Assembly: GCF_002277955.1 (NCBI RefSeq)
Contig: NZ_CP018477.1
Location: forward strand, 806,001 to 870,000
Source: Thermogutta terrifontis
Lineage (GTDB): Bacteria; Planctomycetota; Planctomycetia; Pirellulales; Thermoguttaceae
DNA: 64,000 nt
Direction: 5' to 3'
The notes beneath the pieces are model-generated. The model had not been told where the DNA came from, did not search any database, and saw only the letters and a program-made list of their open reading frames with translations. Below are positions 49,057 to 58,250 of the stretch, piece by piece. Position 1 is the stretch's first letter. Every line of letters begins with the position of its first letter. A program made the position numbers and the translations under genes.

Positions 49057-50021
49057 GGGAAAGACGCCTCCTCAAAAAGACAATCTTGCCCGCGGTTGAG
49101 CTTCCGATTGATGCGGTGTTGCCAGACGGTCTTCACGACCAGGGTCACCAGCCCTACTCCGGTGAGCAGCGAAGCAACGGCAAACGCGGCAGAGAACTGG
49201 TACTCGTTGTAAAGGAGTTCCACATACAGCGGCAGAGTCACAGTGAAACCGCGGATGTGTCCCGAAACGACCGAAACCGCACCGAATTCCCCGAGAGATC
49301 GTGCGGTGCACAGAATCACTCCGTAGAGGAGCGCCCAGCGAATCTTAGGCAGCGTGACGTGATAAAAGATCTGCCAGCCGTTGGCGCCAAGCAGTCGAGC
49401 GGCTTCTTCCTCCTCGCTCCCTTCGGTTTCCATCAGGGTCTTCACTTCCCTGACCACAAGCGGCAGGGTGACGAAGGCGGTTGCCAGAACAATACCCGGG
49501 AATGCGAAAATGACCCGAACACCCCAGCGTTCCAGAATCGCTCCCAACCACCCATGCTGCCCATAGACCAGAATGAGCAGCAACCCCACCACGACCGGCG
49601 AGATGGAAAGAGGCAAATCAATAAGGCTGATCAGCGCGTTGCGGCCGAAAAAGCGGTATTTGCTCAGGCACCACGCCGCGGACAGTCCAAACGCGGTATT
49701 GATGGCAACGCAGAGTGCGGTGACTGACAGGCTGAGCCGCACCGCCGCCAGGGCTTCCGGATTGCTGATTGCCGCACAGTAAACATGCCATCCCTGACGG
49801 AACGCCTCTGCAAAAACGACGACCAGAGGGAGCACAAGAAATACTCCAAGGATCAGCAGCGTGGTCAGAATGAGACCGAGACGCAAAAGAATCCCAACGG
49901 GCGAACTCCGTGTAAGTCCAGCATAGGGGTGCGATGGCTCGGCGCTGGCCGCCGTGAAACCATTGGTCGGCGAGGTGGATCGCGATGGAGCGAGGGAAAG
50001 ACACCTCAATGACTGTTTCAT
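49041..50021 (-). CDS. cysW: Sulfate ABC transporter permease CysW
   Basis: 326 residues, with a ~40-residue hydrophilic N-terminal extension and six predicted helices ([20 protein letters not shown] at the start). The EAA loop [20 protein letters not shown] and the C-terminal [17 protein letters not shown] are typical of CysW. It overlaps cysT by 4 bp (ATGA). It forms the membrane channel with CysT. Confidence 0.93.
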   Translation of the reverse strand: MKQSLRCLSLAPSRSTSPTNGFTAASAEPSHPYAGLTRSSPVGILLRLGLILTTLLILGVFLVLPLVVVFAEAFRQGWHVYCAAISNPEALAAVRLSLSVTALCVAINTAFGLSAAWCLSKYRFFGRNALISLIDLPLSISPVVVGLLLILVYGQHGWLGAILERWGVRVIFAFPGIVLATAFVTLPLVVREVKTLMETEGSEEEEAARLLGANGWQIFYHVTLPKIRWALLYGVILCTARSLGEFGAVSVVSGHIRGFTVTLPLYVELLYNEYQFSAAFAVASLLTGVGLVTLVVKTVWQHRINRKLNRGQDCLFEEASFPCASK

Positions 50022-50854
50022 GCGACGCTCCCTTCCTGCCAGCGCAACTGCCAGTTGTGGAGAGCGTTTATGGTCACGAGAATGCCCAGGGATGCCAGCA
50101 GCATGATCGCTGCAATGACGGCCGCCCCGTGATAGTCGTACTGCTCAAGCTTGATGACGATGAGGAGTGGTGCAATCTCTGTGCGATGGGGAAGGTTGCC
50201 TGCGATGAAGATGATGGAGCCATACTCACCCACCGCCCGGGCAAACGCCAGAGACATGCCCGTGAGCAGCGCCGGTCGCAGAGAAGGAAAAGTCACCCGC
50301 CAGAATGTCACAATCGGTCCGGCGCCCAGGCTTGCCGCGGCCTCTTCCCAGTCCGAAGGAAGATCGGCAATGGCAGGTTGAAGGGTTCTCACCACGAATG
50401 GCAACCCAATATAGATCATGGCGATTAGAATTCCCCAGCGCGTGTAGGCCAGGGAAAAGCCCCACTGCTCCGTGATCGCTCCCAGCCATGAGCCGGGAGC
50501 GAAAAGGGTTGTCAGGGCGATTCCAGAAACGGCTGTGGGCAGGGCAAAGGGTAAATCAACGAGTGCATCGAGGAAGCCTCGGCCGGGGAATGTATATCGT
50601 ACAAGAACCCACGCGACGACAAACCCGAGCACCGCGTCCACCATCGCGGCGGCCAGGGCAGAGCCAAGGCTCAGACGGATGGCCGACCAAACCCGCGGTT
50701 CCCACAGGGTGCTCCAGCCGGTTCCGCTGGTCAGAAACGTCGTGAAGGCCGCCAGGGGCAGGATGACCATCGCGCCGAGGTAGCTCACGGTGATCCCCAG
50801 CGTGAGGCCAAAGCCCGGCAACGTCGGATGTCTCTCCCGTACTCTAAAAGGCAC
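50018..50854 (-). CDS. cysT: Sulfate ABC transporter permease CysT
   Basis: About 278 residues with six helices. FALPTAVSGIALTTLF, the EAA loop DWEEAAASLGAGPIVTFWRV and AVGEYGSIIFIAGN match CysT (CysU). The start is not ATG: GTG at 50854 has GGAGGAG seven bases upstream; TTG at 50857 is the alternative. It starts only 20 bp after the binding-protein stop. Confidence 0.93.
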   Translation of the reverse strand: MPFRVRERHPTLPGFGLTLGITVSYLGAMVILPLAAFTTFLTSGTGWSTLWEPRVWSAIRLSLGSALAAAMVDAVLGFVVAWVLVRYTFPGRGFLDALVDLPFALPTAVSGIALTTLFAPGSWLGAITEQWGFSLAYTRWGILIAMIYIGLPFVVRTLQPAIADLPSDWEEAAASLGAGPIVTFWRVTFPSLRPALLTGMSLAFARAVGEYGSIIFIAGNLPHRTEIAPLLIVIKLEQYDYHGAAVIAAIMLLASLGILVTINALHNWQLRWQEGSVA

Positions 50855-50874
50855 CAAAAATCTCCTCCACCAAA

Positions 50875-51993
50875 TCAGTGCGAAACCGAGGTTTGCGCTT
50901 CCATAATGCGGTCGAATGTACCACCGTCGTCGAAGTGTTCCTTTTGGGCCTTTGCCCAGCCCCCAAACACGTCGTCCACGGTGAACATCTCCACGGGGCG
51001 AAAGACGTCTGCAAATTCTTGGGCTACCGTGGGATCCACCGGCCGATAGTAGTGACGCCCAATGATCCGCTGGGCCTCGGGCGTGTAGAGGAATTGCAAA
51101 TAGGCCTCCGCCACGGCACGCGTTCCCCTCCTGTCCACAACGCCATCGACAACGGCCACGGGGGGCTCGGCAAGAATGGTCACGGAAGGCACCACCAGTT
51201 CGACGTTTTCCCCACCCACTTCCCGGGTGGCCAGGAGGGCCTCGTTTTCCCAGGCGATGAGCACGTCGCCAATTCCCCGCTGAATGAAGGTGTTGGTGGC
51301 CCCGCGTGCCCCCGTGTCCATCACCTTCACCCGCGAGAAAATCGCCCGCACAAACTCAAACGCCTTTTCCTGGGCCTTTTGGACCTCGGGAGACGAGGCG
51401 TTTTTCACTTTGGAGAGATCCCCTAACTCGCGTTTGAGGGCATATCCCCAGGCTGCCAGATAATTCCATCGTGCCCCGCCGGAAGTCTTTGGATTGGGAG
51501 TCACCACGTCGACGTCGGGCCTGGTGAGGTCCTCCCAATCCTGGATGTTTTTGGGATTACCTTTTCGGACAAGGAAAACAATGGTGGAGACGTACGGGCA
51601 ACTGCGATGGGGCAAACGCTCCTGCCAATTCGCGGCGATGAGGCCCGTTCGGGCAGCGATGACGTCGATATCGTATGCGAGGGCCAGGGTCACCACGTCA
51701 GCCTGGAGGCCGTCGATCACCGCTCGTGCCTGCTTTCCGGAACCACCGTGGGACTGACGGATCTCGACCTGCTGACCAGTTTTGGCCAGCCAATATTGGG
51801 CAAATGAAGCGTTGATCTCTCTGTAAAGCTCTCGAGTAGGGTCGTAAGAGACGTTAAGCAGCACGAGGCGGGAGTCTGACCTGCCGCACCCGCTCACCGT
51901 TGCTGCGGCGCAAAGGGCCACCAGCGCGAAGGCCGCCAGGCATGCTCTCCAGTGGATAGGAAAACGCAGCTTTGCATTTGTCGTGGTGGGCAT
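50875..51993 (-). CDS. Sulfate-binding lipoprotein (Sbp/CysP family)
   Basis: About 372 residues. A signal peptide ends in the lipobox TVSGC. The mature protein has the Sbp pattern: [45 protein letters not shown], and [20 protein letters not shown]. It binds sulfate, or possibly thiosulfate, outside the membrane. The ATG at 51993 gives a proper signal peptide, whereas the 54 residues upstream in frame cross the predicted promoter. It is the first gene of sbp-cysT-cysW-cysA. Confidence 0.93.
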   Translation of the reverse strand: MPTTTNAKLRFPIHWRACLAAFALVALCAAATVSGCGRSDSRLVLLNVSYDPTRELYREINASFAQYWLAKTGQQVEIRQSHGGSGKQARAVIDGLQADVVTLALAYDIDVIAARTGLIAANWQERLPHRSCPYVSTIVFLVRKGNPKNIQDWEDLTRPDVDVVTPNPKTSGGARWNYLAAWGYALKRELGDLSKVKNASSPEVQKAQEKAFEFVRAIFSRVKVMDTGARGATNTFIQRGIGDVLIAWENEALLATREVGGENVELVVPSVTILAEPPVAVVDGVVDRRGTRAVAEAYLQFLYTPEAQRIIGRHYYRPVDPTVAQEFADVFRPVEMFTVDDVFGGWAKAQKEHFDDGGTFDRIMEAQTSVSH

Positions 51994-52118
51994 GAGTGGT
52001 GAAACTCCACGTTGGACGGCGTTGTCATTTGAGATTGGCCAATCGCCACGCGCGGTGAACCGACAGCCGACGGCGATTCCGCACATGCGCGGGCCGTAGG
52101 CCAAAGGTGAAGGCGTCA

Positions 52119-52134
52119 CGCACGATCCATGCCA
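52119..52134 (-). promoter_or_regulatory. Candidate sigma-54 promoter of the sulfate importer operon
   Basis: On the minus strand TGGCATGGATCGTGCG has the GG-N10-GC spacing of -24/-12 promoters; the -24 part matches TGGCAC in five of six, and the -12 part is weaker. Transcription would start near 52107, giving a ~115-nt leader before the ATG at 51993. A sigma-70-like alternative is TTGACC/TATAGT (52210-52215 and 52185-52190, 19-bp spacer). Confidence 0.5.
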
Positions 52135-52220
52135 GTGGCGAATAGCGCGTCGCAAGTGACGCCTTAGTAAGGAGATATGACTTTACTATATCTTTGGCCG
52201 GGTTTTCAGGGTCAATCAAT

Positions 52221-52236
52221 CCGTGAAATATAACGG
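52221..52236. promoter_or_regulatory. 16-bp palindromic operator, copy 1
   Basis: CCGTGAAATATAACGG. Half-sites follow CCGTKAWA. Its centre is ~120 bp upstream of the predicted sigma-54 start of the sulfate operon. Confidence 0.68.
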
Positions 52237-52262
52237 GGTGGACTGGATTCGAAGGCGCAGAA

Positions 52263-52278
52263 CCGTTACATTTAACGG
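52263..52278. promoter_or_regulatory. 16-bp palindromic operator, copy 2
   Basis: CCGTTACATTTAACGG, 42 bp (four helical turns) from copy 1. Confidence 0.68.
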
Positions 52279-52342
52279 AAAATCTCTGCCATTGTTCTTC
52301 GACGAAGAATCAACGCGAAATATCCTCGCCGCTTGTTCAAAA

Positions 52343-52358
52343 CCGTTAAATATCACGG
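52343..52358. promoter_or_regulatory. 16-bp palindromic operator, copy 3
   Basis: CCGTTAAATATCACGG, 80 bp from copy 2 and 33 bp before the regulator's ATG, so it could also control the regulator gene. Confidence 0.68.
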
Positions 52359-52390
52359 AAATCTCGCGCAGGGGTTGGCAAATACTGCTT

Positions 52391-53950
52391 ATGATGGATG
52401 AGAACACGCTCCTTGTTGAAGTCTGGCGGGAAGCCTGCCGCCATATCGAGATCGCCGAATCGGTGGCGGGAATCGCGACAGTCCTCAAAAACCGCATCCC
52501 GTTTCAGGTCATGGTGGTCCGCCGGTTGAAACCGTCCGACTCGGTTCTTGAGACCGTCGCCGTCGCGCCGACCGTTCCCCCGTGGTTGGGGCAGAGAGTA
52601 ACCCCCCTTTCGCGTGCTGCACTCTCCCGTCTTATGCAGTGGTGTTTAGGGCGGGACGTGTTGAAAATGCCGCCCAATCGGCCAGATCTTTGCGGCGTGG
52701 ATTTGGAAAGCTTGCTTGGGAACGCTCCCGCGGCTGTCCTGGTCGGCGGCTTGGTCTCGGACGGGAAGGCGACGGGGATTGCGTTGCTGGTGGAAAGAGA
52801 AGATGGGCCACCGTTTACGACCTCTCACGTTCAACTCTTTCACGAGGTTCTGGAGCCGTTGGCCGTCAGCCTGGAGAACGATGCCCGAGTCCGCGAGTTG
52901 GCCGTCCTTCGCGAAGCCGCCGAAGCCGAGCGGCAGTCCCTTCTGGCGCGTCTGGGTCGAAAGTCGCTGGGCGACACCATTGTGGGAGCAGACGGTGGCC
53001 TCAAGCACGTCATGGAACGCGTGGAATTGGTGGCTCGATCGGATGTGCCGGTGCTTTTGCTGGGAGAAACGGGTACCGGAAAGGAGCTTATCGCGCGGAC
53101 GATCCATCTTCGCTCTCCTCGGGCGAAGGCGCCCTTTCTTCGCGTAAATTGCGGCGCGATCCCTCCCGAACTGGTGGACTCCCAGCTCTTCGGTCACGAA
53201 AAGGGAAGTTTCACGGGGGCGGTGGAAACGCATCAGGGGTGGTTTGAGAGGGCGGATGGAGGCACGCTTTTTTTGGACGAAATTGGAGAACTTCCCCTGG
53301 ACGCCCAGGTGCGTCTTCTGCAGGTTCTTCAGGACGGAACGTTTGAGCGCGTTGGTGGCCGACATCCCATCACCGTGGACGTGCGGATCATCGCCGCCAC
53401 GCATCGGAACCTGCAGGAGATGGTGCGGGCGGGTCGGTTTCGCGAAGATCTGTGGTACCGTCTGGCGGTTTTTCCGATCTTTCTCCCGCCGCTCCGCGAC
53501 CGGCCCGAGGATATCCCGGCGCTTGCCCGGCATTTTGCCGAACGGGCGGCGGTGCGGTTCAATTTGCCGCTCCAACTGCCCACTGAGGAAGACATTCGTC
53601 TTCTTATGAGCTACGACTGGCCGGGAAACATTCGGGAGCTGGCGGCGGTCATTGATCGCGCGGCCATTTTGGGCGACGGCCGGGGCCTGCAGGTAGCCAA
53701 AGCCCTGGGAATCGGCACCTCGCCCGGTGCCACGGATCACCAGAAGGAGAATTTCCAGGACGAGGCCTTTCCCACACTGGAGGAAGTCAATCGTCGCCAC
53801 ATTGAAGAAGCCCTTCGGCGGTGCGCCGGGAGAATCGAGGGGCCCAAAGGGGCGGCGGCTTTACTGGGGATCAATCCCCACACGTTGCGCTCCAGAATGC
53901 GCAAACTGGGCATTCGATGGCAAGTCTACCGCAGGAAGTCTGGGGCGTGA
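52391..53950 (+). CDS. Sigma-54-dependent activator, GAF-AAA-Fis type
   Basis: About 519 residues. The N-terminal ~190 residues look like a GAF sensor, with no receiver domain. The AAA+ domain has Walker [16 protein letters not shown], the sigma-54 contact loop GSFTGA, Walker [13 protein letters not shown] and the sensor region DVRIIAATHRNLQEM. The C-terminal Fis-type helix-turn-helix is GAAALLGINPHTLRSRMRKL. The start at 52391 (or 52394) is favoured because the longer frame runs through the three palindromes. It is divergent from the sulfate importer operon and is the natural candidate to control it; the signal sensed is unknown. Confidence 0.92.
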   Translation: MMDENTLLVEVWREACRHIEIAESVAGIATVLKNRIPFQVMVVRRLKPSDSVLETVAVAPTVPPWLGQRVTPLSRAALSRLMQWCLGRDVLKMPPNRPDLCGVDLESLLGNAPAAVLVGGLVSDGKATGIALLVEREDGPPFTTSHVQLFHEVLEPLAVSLENDARVRELAVLREAAEAERQSLLARLGRKSLGDTIVGADGGLKHVMERVELVARSDVPVLLLGETGTGKELIARTIHLRSPRAKAPFLRVNCGAIPPELVDSQLFGHEKGSFTGAVETHQGWFERADGGTLFLDEIGELPLDAQVRLLQVLQDGTFERVGGRHPITVDVRIIAATHRNLQEMVRAGRFREDLWYRLAVFPIFLPPLRDRPEDIPALARHFAERAAVRFNLPLQLPTEEDIRLLMSYDWPGNIRELAAVIDRAAILGDGRGLQVAKALGIGTSPGATDHQKENFQDEAFPTLEEVNRRHIEEALRRCAGRIEGPKGAAALLGINPHTLRSRMRKLGIRWQVYRRKSGA

Positions 53951-54204
53951 CTCCACAACCACGGGCTGCGGGCAGATCGATGCAAATGCAAGCATGAAGC
54001 AGGTGGGCTGAAACAAACTCCGAGATTGACGAGATTGCGTTGTGAATGCCTCGGGAAAGTCGCACGCGTTGCATGAGTCTTGTCTTCCCCCGGGTTGGCG
54101 AACACCAACTGGCCGTGGTAGCGTAATGGTGTTATCAGTATCGGCATGCCAAATTTGTGTCGTGAGCGCTAGAACTAATTGGCATTTGCGATGGGAGAGG
54201 CTCA

Positions 54205-55548
54205 ATGCGTGTACTTGCAAGACTTGCCTGTGTTTTGGTGGTTGCCCTGGCATGTGCAGGATGTCCTAAGCCGCAGCCGGCCCCGCAAAGTAGTGAAGAG
54301 CCCAAACAACCGGTTGCCAAGGAACCCAAGCCGACGCAGCCGACTGTTAGTATTGACCCGGCCCTTGTTAAGAAACTGGAAGAGCGAGTAACCGAGCTAA
54401 ATGGCAAGCTTGAGCGAGACGCGAACGGCAATCCGCTAGCCGTGGACCTCTTCCAGCGGCAGACGACCGATCAGGACCTGGCCCTGATCGCGCAGATCCC
54501 GACCATCCAGCGGCTGAGCTTGTGGGGCGCCGACATCACGGACGCAGGTATCCAGGAGTTGACGAAGCTCCCCAACCTTCAGGTGCTCGTTCTGGAGAAT
54601 ACCAGCATCACCAACGACGGAATGAAGTTCCTGGGGCAGATCAAGAGTTTGCGGTCGCTCAATTTACGGCGGAGCACCAATTTGACAGACGATGGTCTCC
54701 AGCATCTGGTGACGCTGGAAAATCTTCAGGAATTGGCGCTGCTGTACAACAATTTTTCCGATGCCGGGATGAAATGGGTGGGACAGCTCAAGAAGCTCCG
54801 CAACCTGGACCTGCGGGGATGTGTCATGATCACGGATGCGGGCCTCGAACAACTGAAGGACCTGAAAGAATTGCGGGCCCTTAAGTTGCGGAACCAACCC
54901 AGCGTTACCGATGCGGGCATCGCCACAATCGCCCAGTTGACCAATTTGAAAGACCTCGCTTTGGAAGATGCCGGGATTACCGACGCCGGCGTGAAGCAGC
55001 TTGCATCGCTCACCAATCTGGAGGCACTCAACCTCATGCGGTGTTACGGGGTGACGGATGATGGGATTGCCTTGCTCAAGCCGCTCACCAAATTGCAGCG
55101 CCTTTTCCTGCGGGGACTTTACATCTCCGGCCATGGACTGAAGGCGCTCACCGATACACAGAATCTCCAGGAACTGGATCTGGCGGAAACGCAGGCGGAC
55201 GACACCACTGCTGAGGCCCTGCTCAATTTTCCCAACTTGAAGGTTCTGGATCTCTGGCATACCCAGATCACCGATGCCGGCCTGGCCCATCTCGGCAAGC
55301 TCAAGCAACTGGAAGAACTGGTCCTGGACGGAACACGCATCACCAGTGCCGGGCTGGCCCACCTGAGCAATCTGACACAACTCCGCACGCTCTCACTCAA
55401 AGAGTGTGATGACATCACAGACGAGGCCGTGCCTCATCTCGCGAAGCTGGCGTCCCTCAAAAAGTTGTCGCTCCAGCAGAGCGGCTTGAGTGAAGGCGGA
55501 ATCAATCAGCTTCGGGAAAAATTGACCGGCTGCACGGTCGAATTCTGA
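54205..55548 (+). CDS. Leucine-rich-repeat lipoprotein
   Basis: 447 residues. A signal sequence with a lipobox (ALACAGC) is followed by a Pro/Gln-rich linker and a short coiled-coil-like segment, then ~14 LRR units of ~24 residues from ~90 to the C terminus, each like ITDAGIQELTKLPNLQVLVL. The repeats follow the cysteine-free LRR_6/RNase-inhibitor-like form with frequent TDAG starts, a type expanded in planctomycetes. The role is probably protein binding at the cell envelope. GGGAGAGG precedes the ATG and a strong terminator follows, so it is monocistronic. Confidence 0.88.
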   Translation: MRVLARLACVLVVALACAGCPKPQPAPQSSEEPKQPVAKEPKPTQPTVSIDPALVKKLEERVTELNGKLERDANGNPLAVDLFQRQTTDQDLALIAQIPTIQRLSLWGADITDAGIQELTKLPNLQVLVLENTSITNDGMKFLGQIKSLRSLNLRRSTNLTDDGLQHLVTLENLQELALLYNNFSDAGMKWVGQLKKLRNLDLRGCVMITDAGLEQLKDLKELRALKLRNQPSVTDAGIATIAQLTNLKDLALEDAGITDAGVKQLASLTNLEALNLMRCYGVTDDGIALLKPLTKLQRLFLRGLYISGHGLKALTDTQNLQELDLAETQADDTTAEALLNFPNLKVLDLWHTQITDAGLAHLGKLKQLEELVLDGTRITSAGLAHLSNLTQLRTLSLKECDDITDEAVPHLAKLASLKKLSLQQSGLSEGGINQLREKLTGCTVEF

Positions 55549-55635
55549 TCCAAGGACTCCGAAAACGCGAAGAGGCATCCCGCACGAATTTACGCAAAGC
55601 GAAGACGTTCAGTCCTGGGGCGACAGGAAAACGAG

Positions 55636-55672
55636 CAAGCGGGGTGTCGTTAAAACACCCCGCTTGTTTTTT
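55636..55672 (+). terminator. Rho-independent terminator of the LRR gene
   Basis: A perfect 12-bp stem, CAAGCGGGGTGT (55636-55647) with ACACCCCGCTTG (55655-55666), then a run of T to 55672. Confidence 0.92.
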
Positions 55673-55773
55673 AGTGCCGGGCAATGCAAGGTGGCAGGTG
55701 AATGGAGCTTGGCTCAGAAGGGCTCAAGCAAGCGGATGATTTCCGCCATTGGGCCCGGGCCAGGTTTTTTGAA

Positions 55774-56469
55774 TCAGTCGAGCGGCTTGACGCGGATGTT
55801 GCGGTAGGCCACCGGACCGTGATTCCCCTGCAGCATGATGGGGCCACGGGGCACTTCCTTGCCTGTCACGCCGCCGGGGGTCTGGGAGGGTAACTCTAGG
55901 TTCTCGTGAATGACCTGGCCGTTGAGCACCACTTTCACCAGCTTGCCGTTGGCGGTTTTCTTGCCCGTCGCGTCAAAACGCGGGGCGCGGTACTCGATGA
56001 CGTACTTTTGCCACTCGCCAGGTTGCTTGGAAGCATTCACCTTGGGAACGGCAATGCTGTAGAGCGCGCCCATGTCTCCCATGCCCAGCTTTTCCTTGCC
56101 GTAGCTATCGAGGACCTGAATCTCATACTCGCCCATAACGTAGATGCCGGAGTTTGAACCCTTCGGGACCATCACTTCAATCTCGATGATGGCATCGCCG
56201 AAGGTCTGCTCGGTGTAGATGTCCACGCCATGAGAACCGACGTTCACGAGTTCTTCCCCACCGGGTTTGCAGATGAGGGCGCGGGGATCATTCGGATCGA
56301 CGGCCGCCGTTCCCACCTGCCATTTGCTTTGCTCGGGGCTTCCCTTGAGCTTCCAGCCCGGTAGACCCGGCTTGATCGGAATGGTGATCCAACCGTCTTC
56401 TGCAACCGCCGAGGCGGCCATTCCCGTCACCAGAACACCACACACCAGCCAACACGCGGACTTCCTCAT
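55774..56469 (-). CDS. Secreted DUF1080 (3-keto-disaccharide hydrolase-like) protein
   Basis: 231 residues. A signal peptide (cleavage near ASAVAEDG) is followed by a single DUF1080 jelly-roll domain: FGDAIIEIEVMVPKGSNSGIY, YEIQVLDSYGK, EWQKYVIEYRAPRFD, VLNGQVIHENLELP and GPIMLQGNHGPVAYRNIRVK, all family landmarks. Related proteins act on or bind 3-keto sugars or other glycans; the exact activity is not known here. AAGGAGATGG lies before the ATG. The sulfatase gene ends ~125 bp upstream on the same strand, so they may share a pathway. Confidence 0.93.
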   Translation of the reverse strand: MRKSACWLVCGVLVTGMAASAVAEDGWITIPIKPGLPGWKLKGSPEQSKWQVGTAAVDPNDPRALICKPGGEELVNVGSHGVDIYTEQTFGDAIIEIEVMVPKGSNSGIYVMGEYEIQVLDSYGKEKLGMGDMGALYSIAVPKVNASKQPGEWQKYVIEYRAPRFDATGKKTANGKLVKVVLNGQVIHENLELPSQTPGGVTGKEVPRGPIMLQGNHGPVAYRNIRVKPLD

Positions 56470-56594
56470 GGTGCCATCTCCTTGTTAGAGGACCGACAAC
56501 CAACACGTCCCATGGCCCCACAGCCAATGGGACTGATCACGTTCGAGGATTGACAAATCTCGATTGTTCGGCGGGATTCCTGTTATCAGGGAAG

Positions 56595-58022
56595 TTATTC
56601 CGGTTGGTAATCGGGATTTGGGGTTGGTAGCTGGGCATCGACCTCTTTCAACCATTTTTCCAGGACCGCCCGGAGCTGAGCAGCCTTTTGCGGGAAACGG
56701 TCAGTGAGGTCCTGTGATTCCTGGGGATCGTCCTTGAGATTGTACAGCTCTCCATGATTATCCTCATAGAAGTGGATGTATTTCCAGTCACCGTGCCGCA
56801 CCGCACTGTAGGGAGTAGCGCCGCCCGGATGGTAGTGCGGATAGTGCCAGAAGAGGGCGCGATCAGGCAACGACCCCTCGCCGCGAAGCACATTGGCTAC
56901 GCTCATGCCGTCGGAATGGTGCGAAGGATCGTCGGCGAGGCCGAGCATGTCGAGAACGGTGGGATAGAGATCGATCGTCATGATCGGTTGATGGGAAACG
57001 CTCCCTGGAGCGGTCACCCCAGGCCACCGAATGATCCAGGGAACGCGGACGCCACCCTCATAAGCCGATCCTTTTCCGGCCCGCAGGCCGATGTTGTGGG
57101 TCACTGGCCGTTTCTGGCACGCGGGCAGAACCAGTCCACCGTTGTCGGACGTGAAGATGACGATCGTTCGTTCGGTCAGTTGCAGACTATCGAGAGTTTC
57201 GAGAATTCGGCCGACGCTTTGGTCCAAACTGTGAATCATGGCGGCATAGACCGGGCATTGCTGACCGTTCAGGTTGTCTCCCCGGGCGTTAGCTTCTGCG
57301 AGCTTCTTTTCGTAATAGCGAACAAGCTGTTCCTTGGCCTGAAGCGGCGTATGCACGGCATAATGAGCAAAGTACAGGAAAAAGGGCTTTCCCTTGTTGG
57401 CGGTAATGAACTTCATGGCTTCATCGGTGAGGCGATCGGTGAGATATTCCCCCTCGTGACCGCCCTCCAGCGGAACGCGGCGGTCTGCTTTTCCGTACGG
57501 CCAGAAGTAACTGCCGGGCGACCCCCACTGCGTTCCCCCGATATTCAAATCAAACCCCTGATGCTGGGGAAAGTAGGGCGGATCCCCCAGGTGCCATTTT
57601 CCCACGTGGGCTGTGGCGTAACCCGCTTCATGAAGTCTTTCCGCCAGGGTGAGCTCTTCGAGGGGAAGGTACATTCTCCAATCGGGAATGCGGAGTTTTG
57701 CCCGTGGTCGCACATGACCGGGGATCCAGTCGGTGAGGTGCAAGCGTGCCGGATACTTCCCGGTCAAAAGAGCTGCCCGAGTGGGTGAACACACCGTACA
57801 TGCGGCATAGCCCTGGGTAAAGCGCATTCCCTGCGAGGCAAGGCGATCGATGTGGGGAGTTTCGTAAAATCGGCTGCCGGTACATCCGAGATCAGTGGCT
57901 CCCAGGTCATCCACCAGAATGACCACCACGTTCCACGGTTTTTGTGGCGGTTCTTTGGCCAGGGCGGTACCACTCAAGGCAAGTAGCAACCCCAGCCCCA
58001 CAGCTCTTTTCAGCCCAGACAT
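56595..58022 (-). CDS. Secreted sulfatase (type I, Cys-type formylglycine)
   Basis: About 475 residues. A signal peptide (LKRAVGLGLLLALSGTALA) is followed by the sulfatase metal site VVVILVDDLGATDLGC and the formylglycine motif CSPTRAALLTG (Cys-x-Pro-x-Arg), then GKWHLG, and TSDNGG for the second Asp/Asn pair. The Cys must be oxidised by a maturation enzyme, not encoded in the window. It removes sulfate from sulfated sugars or similar compounds outside the cytoplasm. GGGAGG precedes the ATG at 58022. Subfamily and substrate cannot be given. Confidence 0.95.
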   Translation of the reverse strand: MSGLKRAVGLGLLLALSGTALAKEPPQKPWNVVVILVDDLGATDLGCTGSRFYETPHIDRLASQGMRFTQGYAACTVCSPTRAALLTGKYPARLHLTDWIPGHVRPRAKLRIPDWRMYLPLEELTLAERLHEAGYATAHVGKWHLGDPPYFPQHQGFDLNIGGTQWGSPGSYFWPYGKADRRVPLEGGHEGEYLTDRLTDEAMKFITANKGKPFFLYFAHYAVHTPLQAKEQLVRYYEKKLAEANARGDNLNGQQCPVYAAMIHSLDQSVGRILETLDSLQLTERTIVIFTSDNGGLVLPACQKRPVTHNIGLRAGKGSAYEGGVRVPWIIRWPGVTAPGSVSHQPIMTIDLYPTVLDMLGLADDPSHHSDGMSVANVLRGEGSLPDRALFWHYPHYHPGGATPYSAVRHGDWKYIHFYEDNHGELYNLKDDPQESQDLTDRFPQKAAQLRAVLEKWLKEVDAQLPTPNPDYQPE

Positions 58023-58250
58023 GGCAAAACCTCCCCGAGGATGTCGCAAGGTTAGCCAGGGCGAGTCAACGTGTTTTCGCCCCCATTATAAACGGCGATG
58101 GCGGCGAAAGCACCGTGGCGGAAGGAGTAAGCAAGAACTGGCTTCTCTTTCCAAGAGGAGTGATTTCCGAAAGAGTATCATCCTGATCACCTGGGGGCTG
58201 CACACCGCCGCGGGCGATACACTGCTCCGCTCTTTGACAAGAGCGAGGGG

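Noticed and set aside
52177-52233. 18-codon leader peptide (ATG at 52177, AAGGAG just upstream)
   Set aside because: Only two bases separate the ribosome site from the ATG, and no attenuator hairpin follows; the region is better explained as promoter and operator DNA.
52374-52390. Second -24/-12 element (TTGGCAAATACTGCTT) before the activator gene
   Set aside because: GG and GC are separated by eight bases, not ten, so it cannot be a normal sigma-54 promoter.
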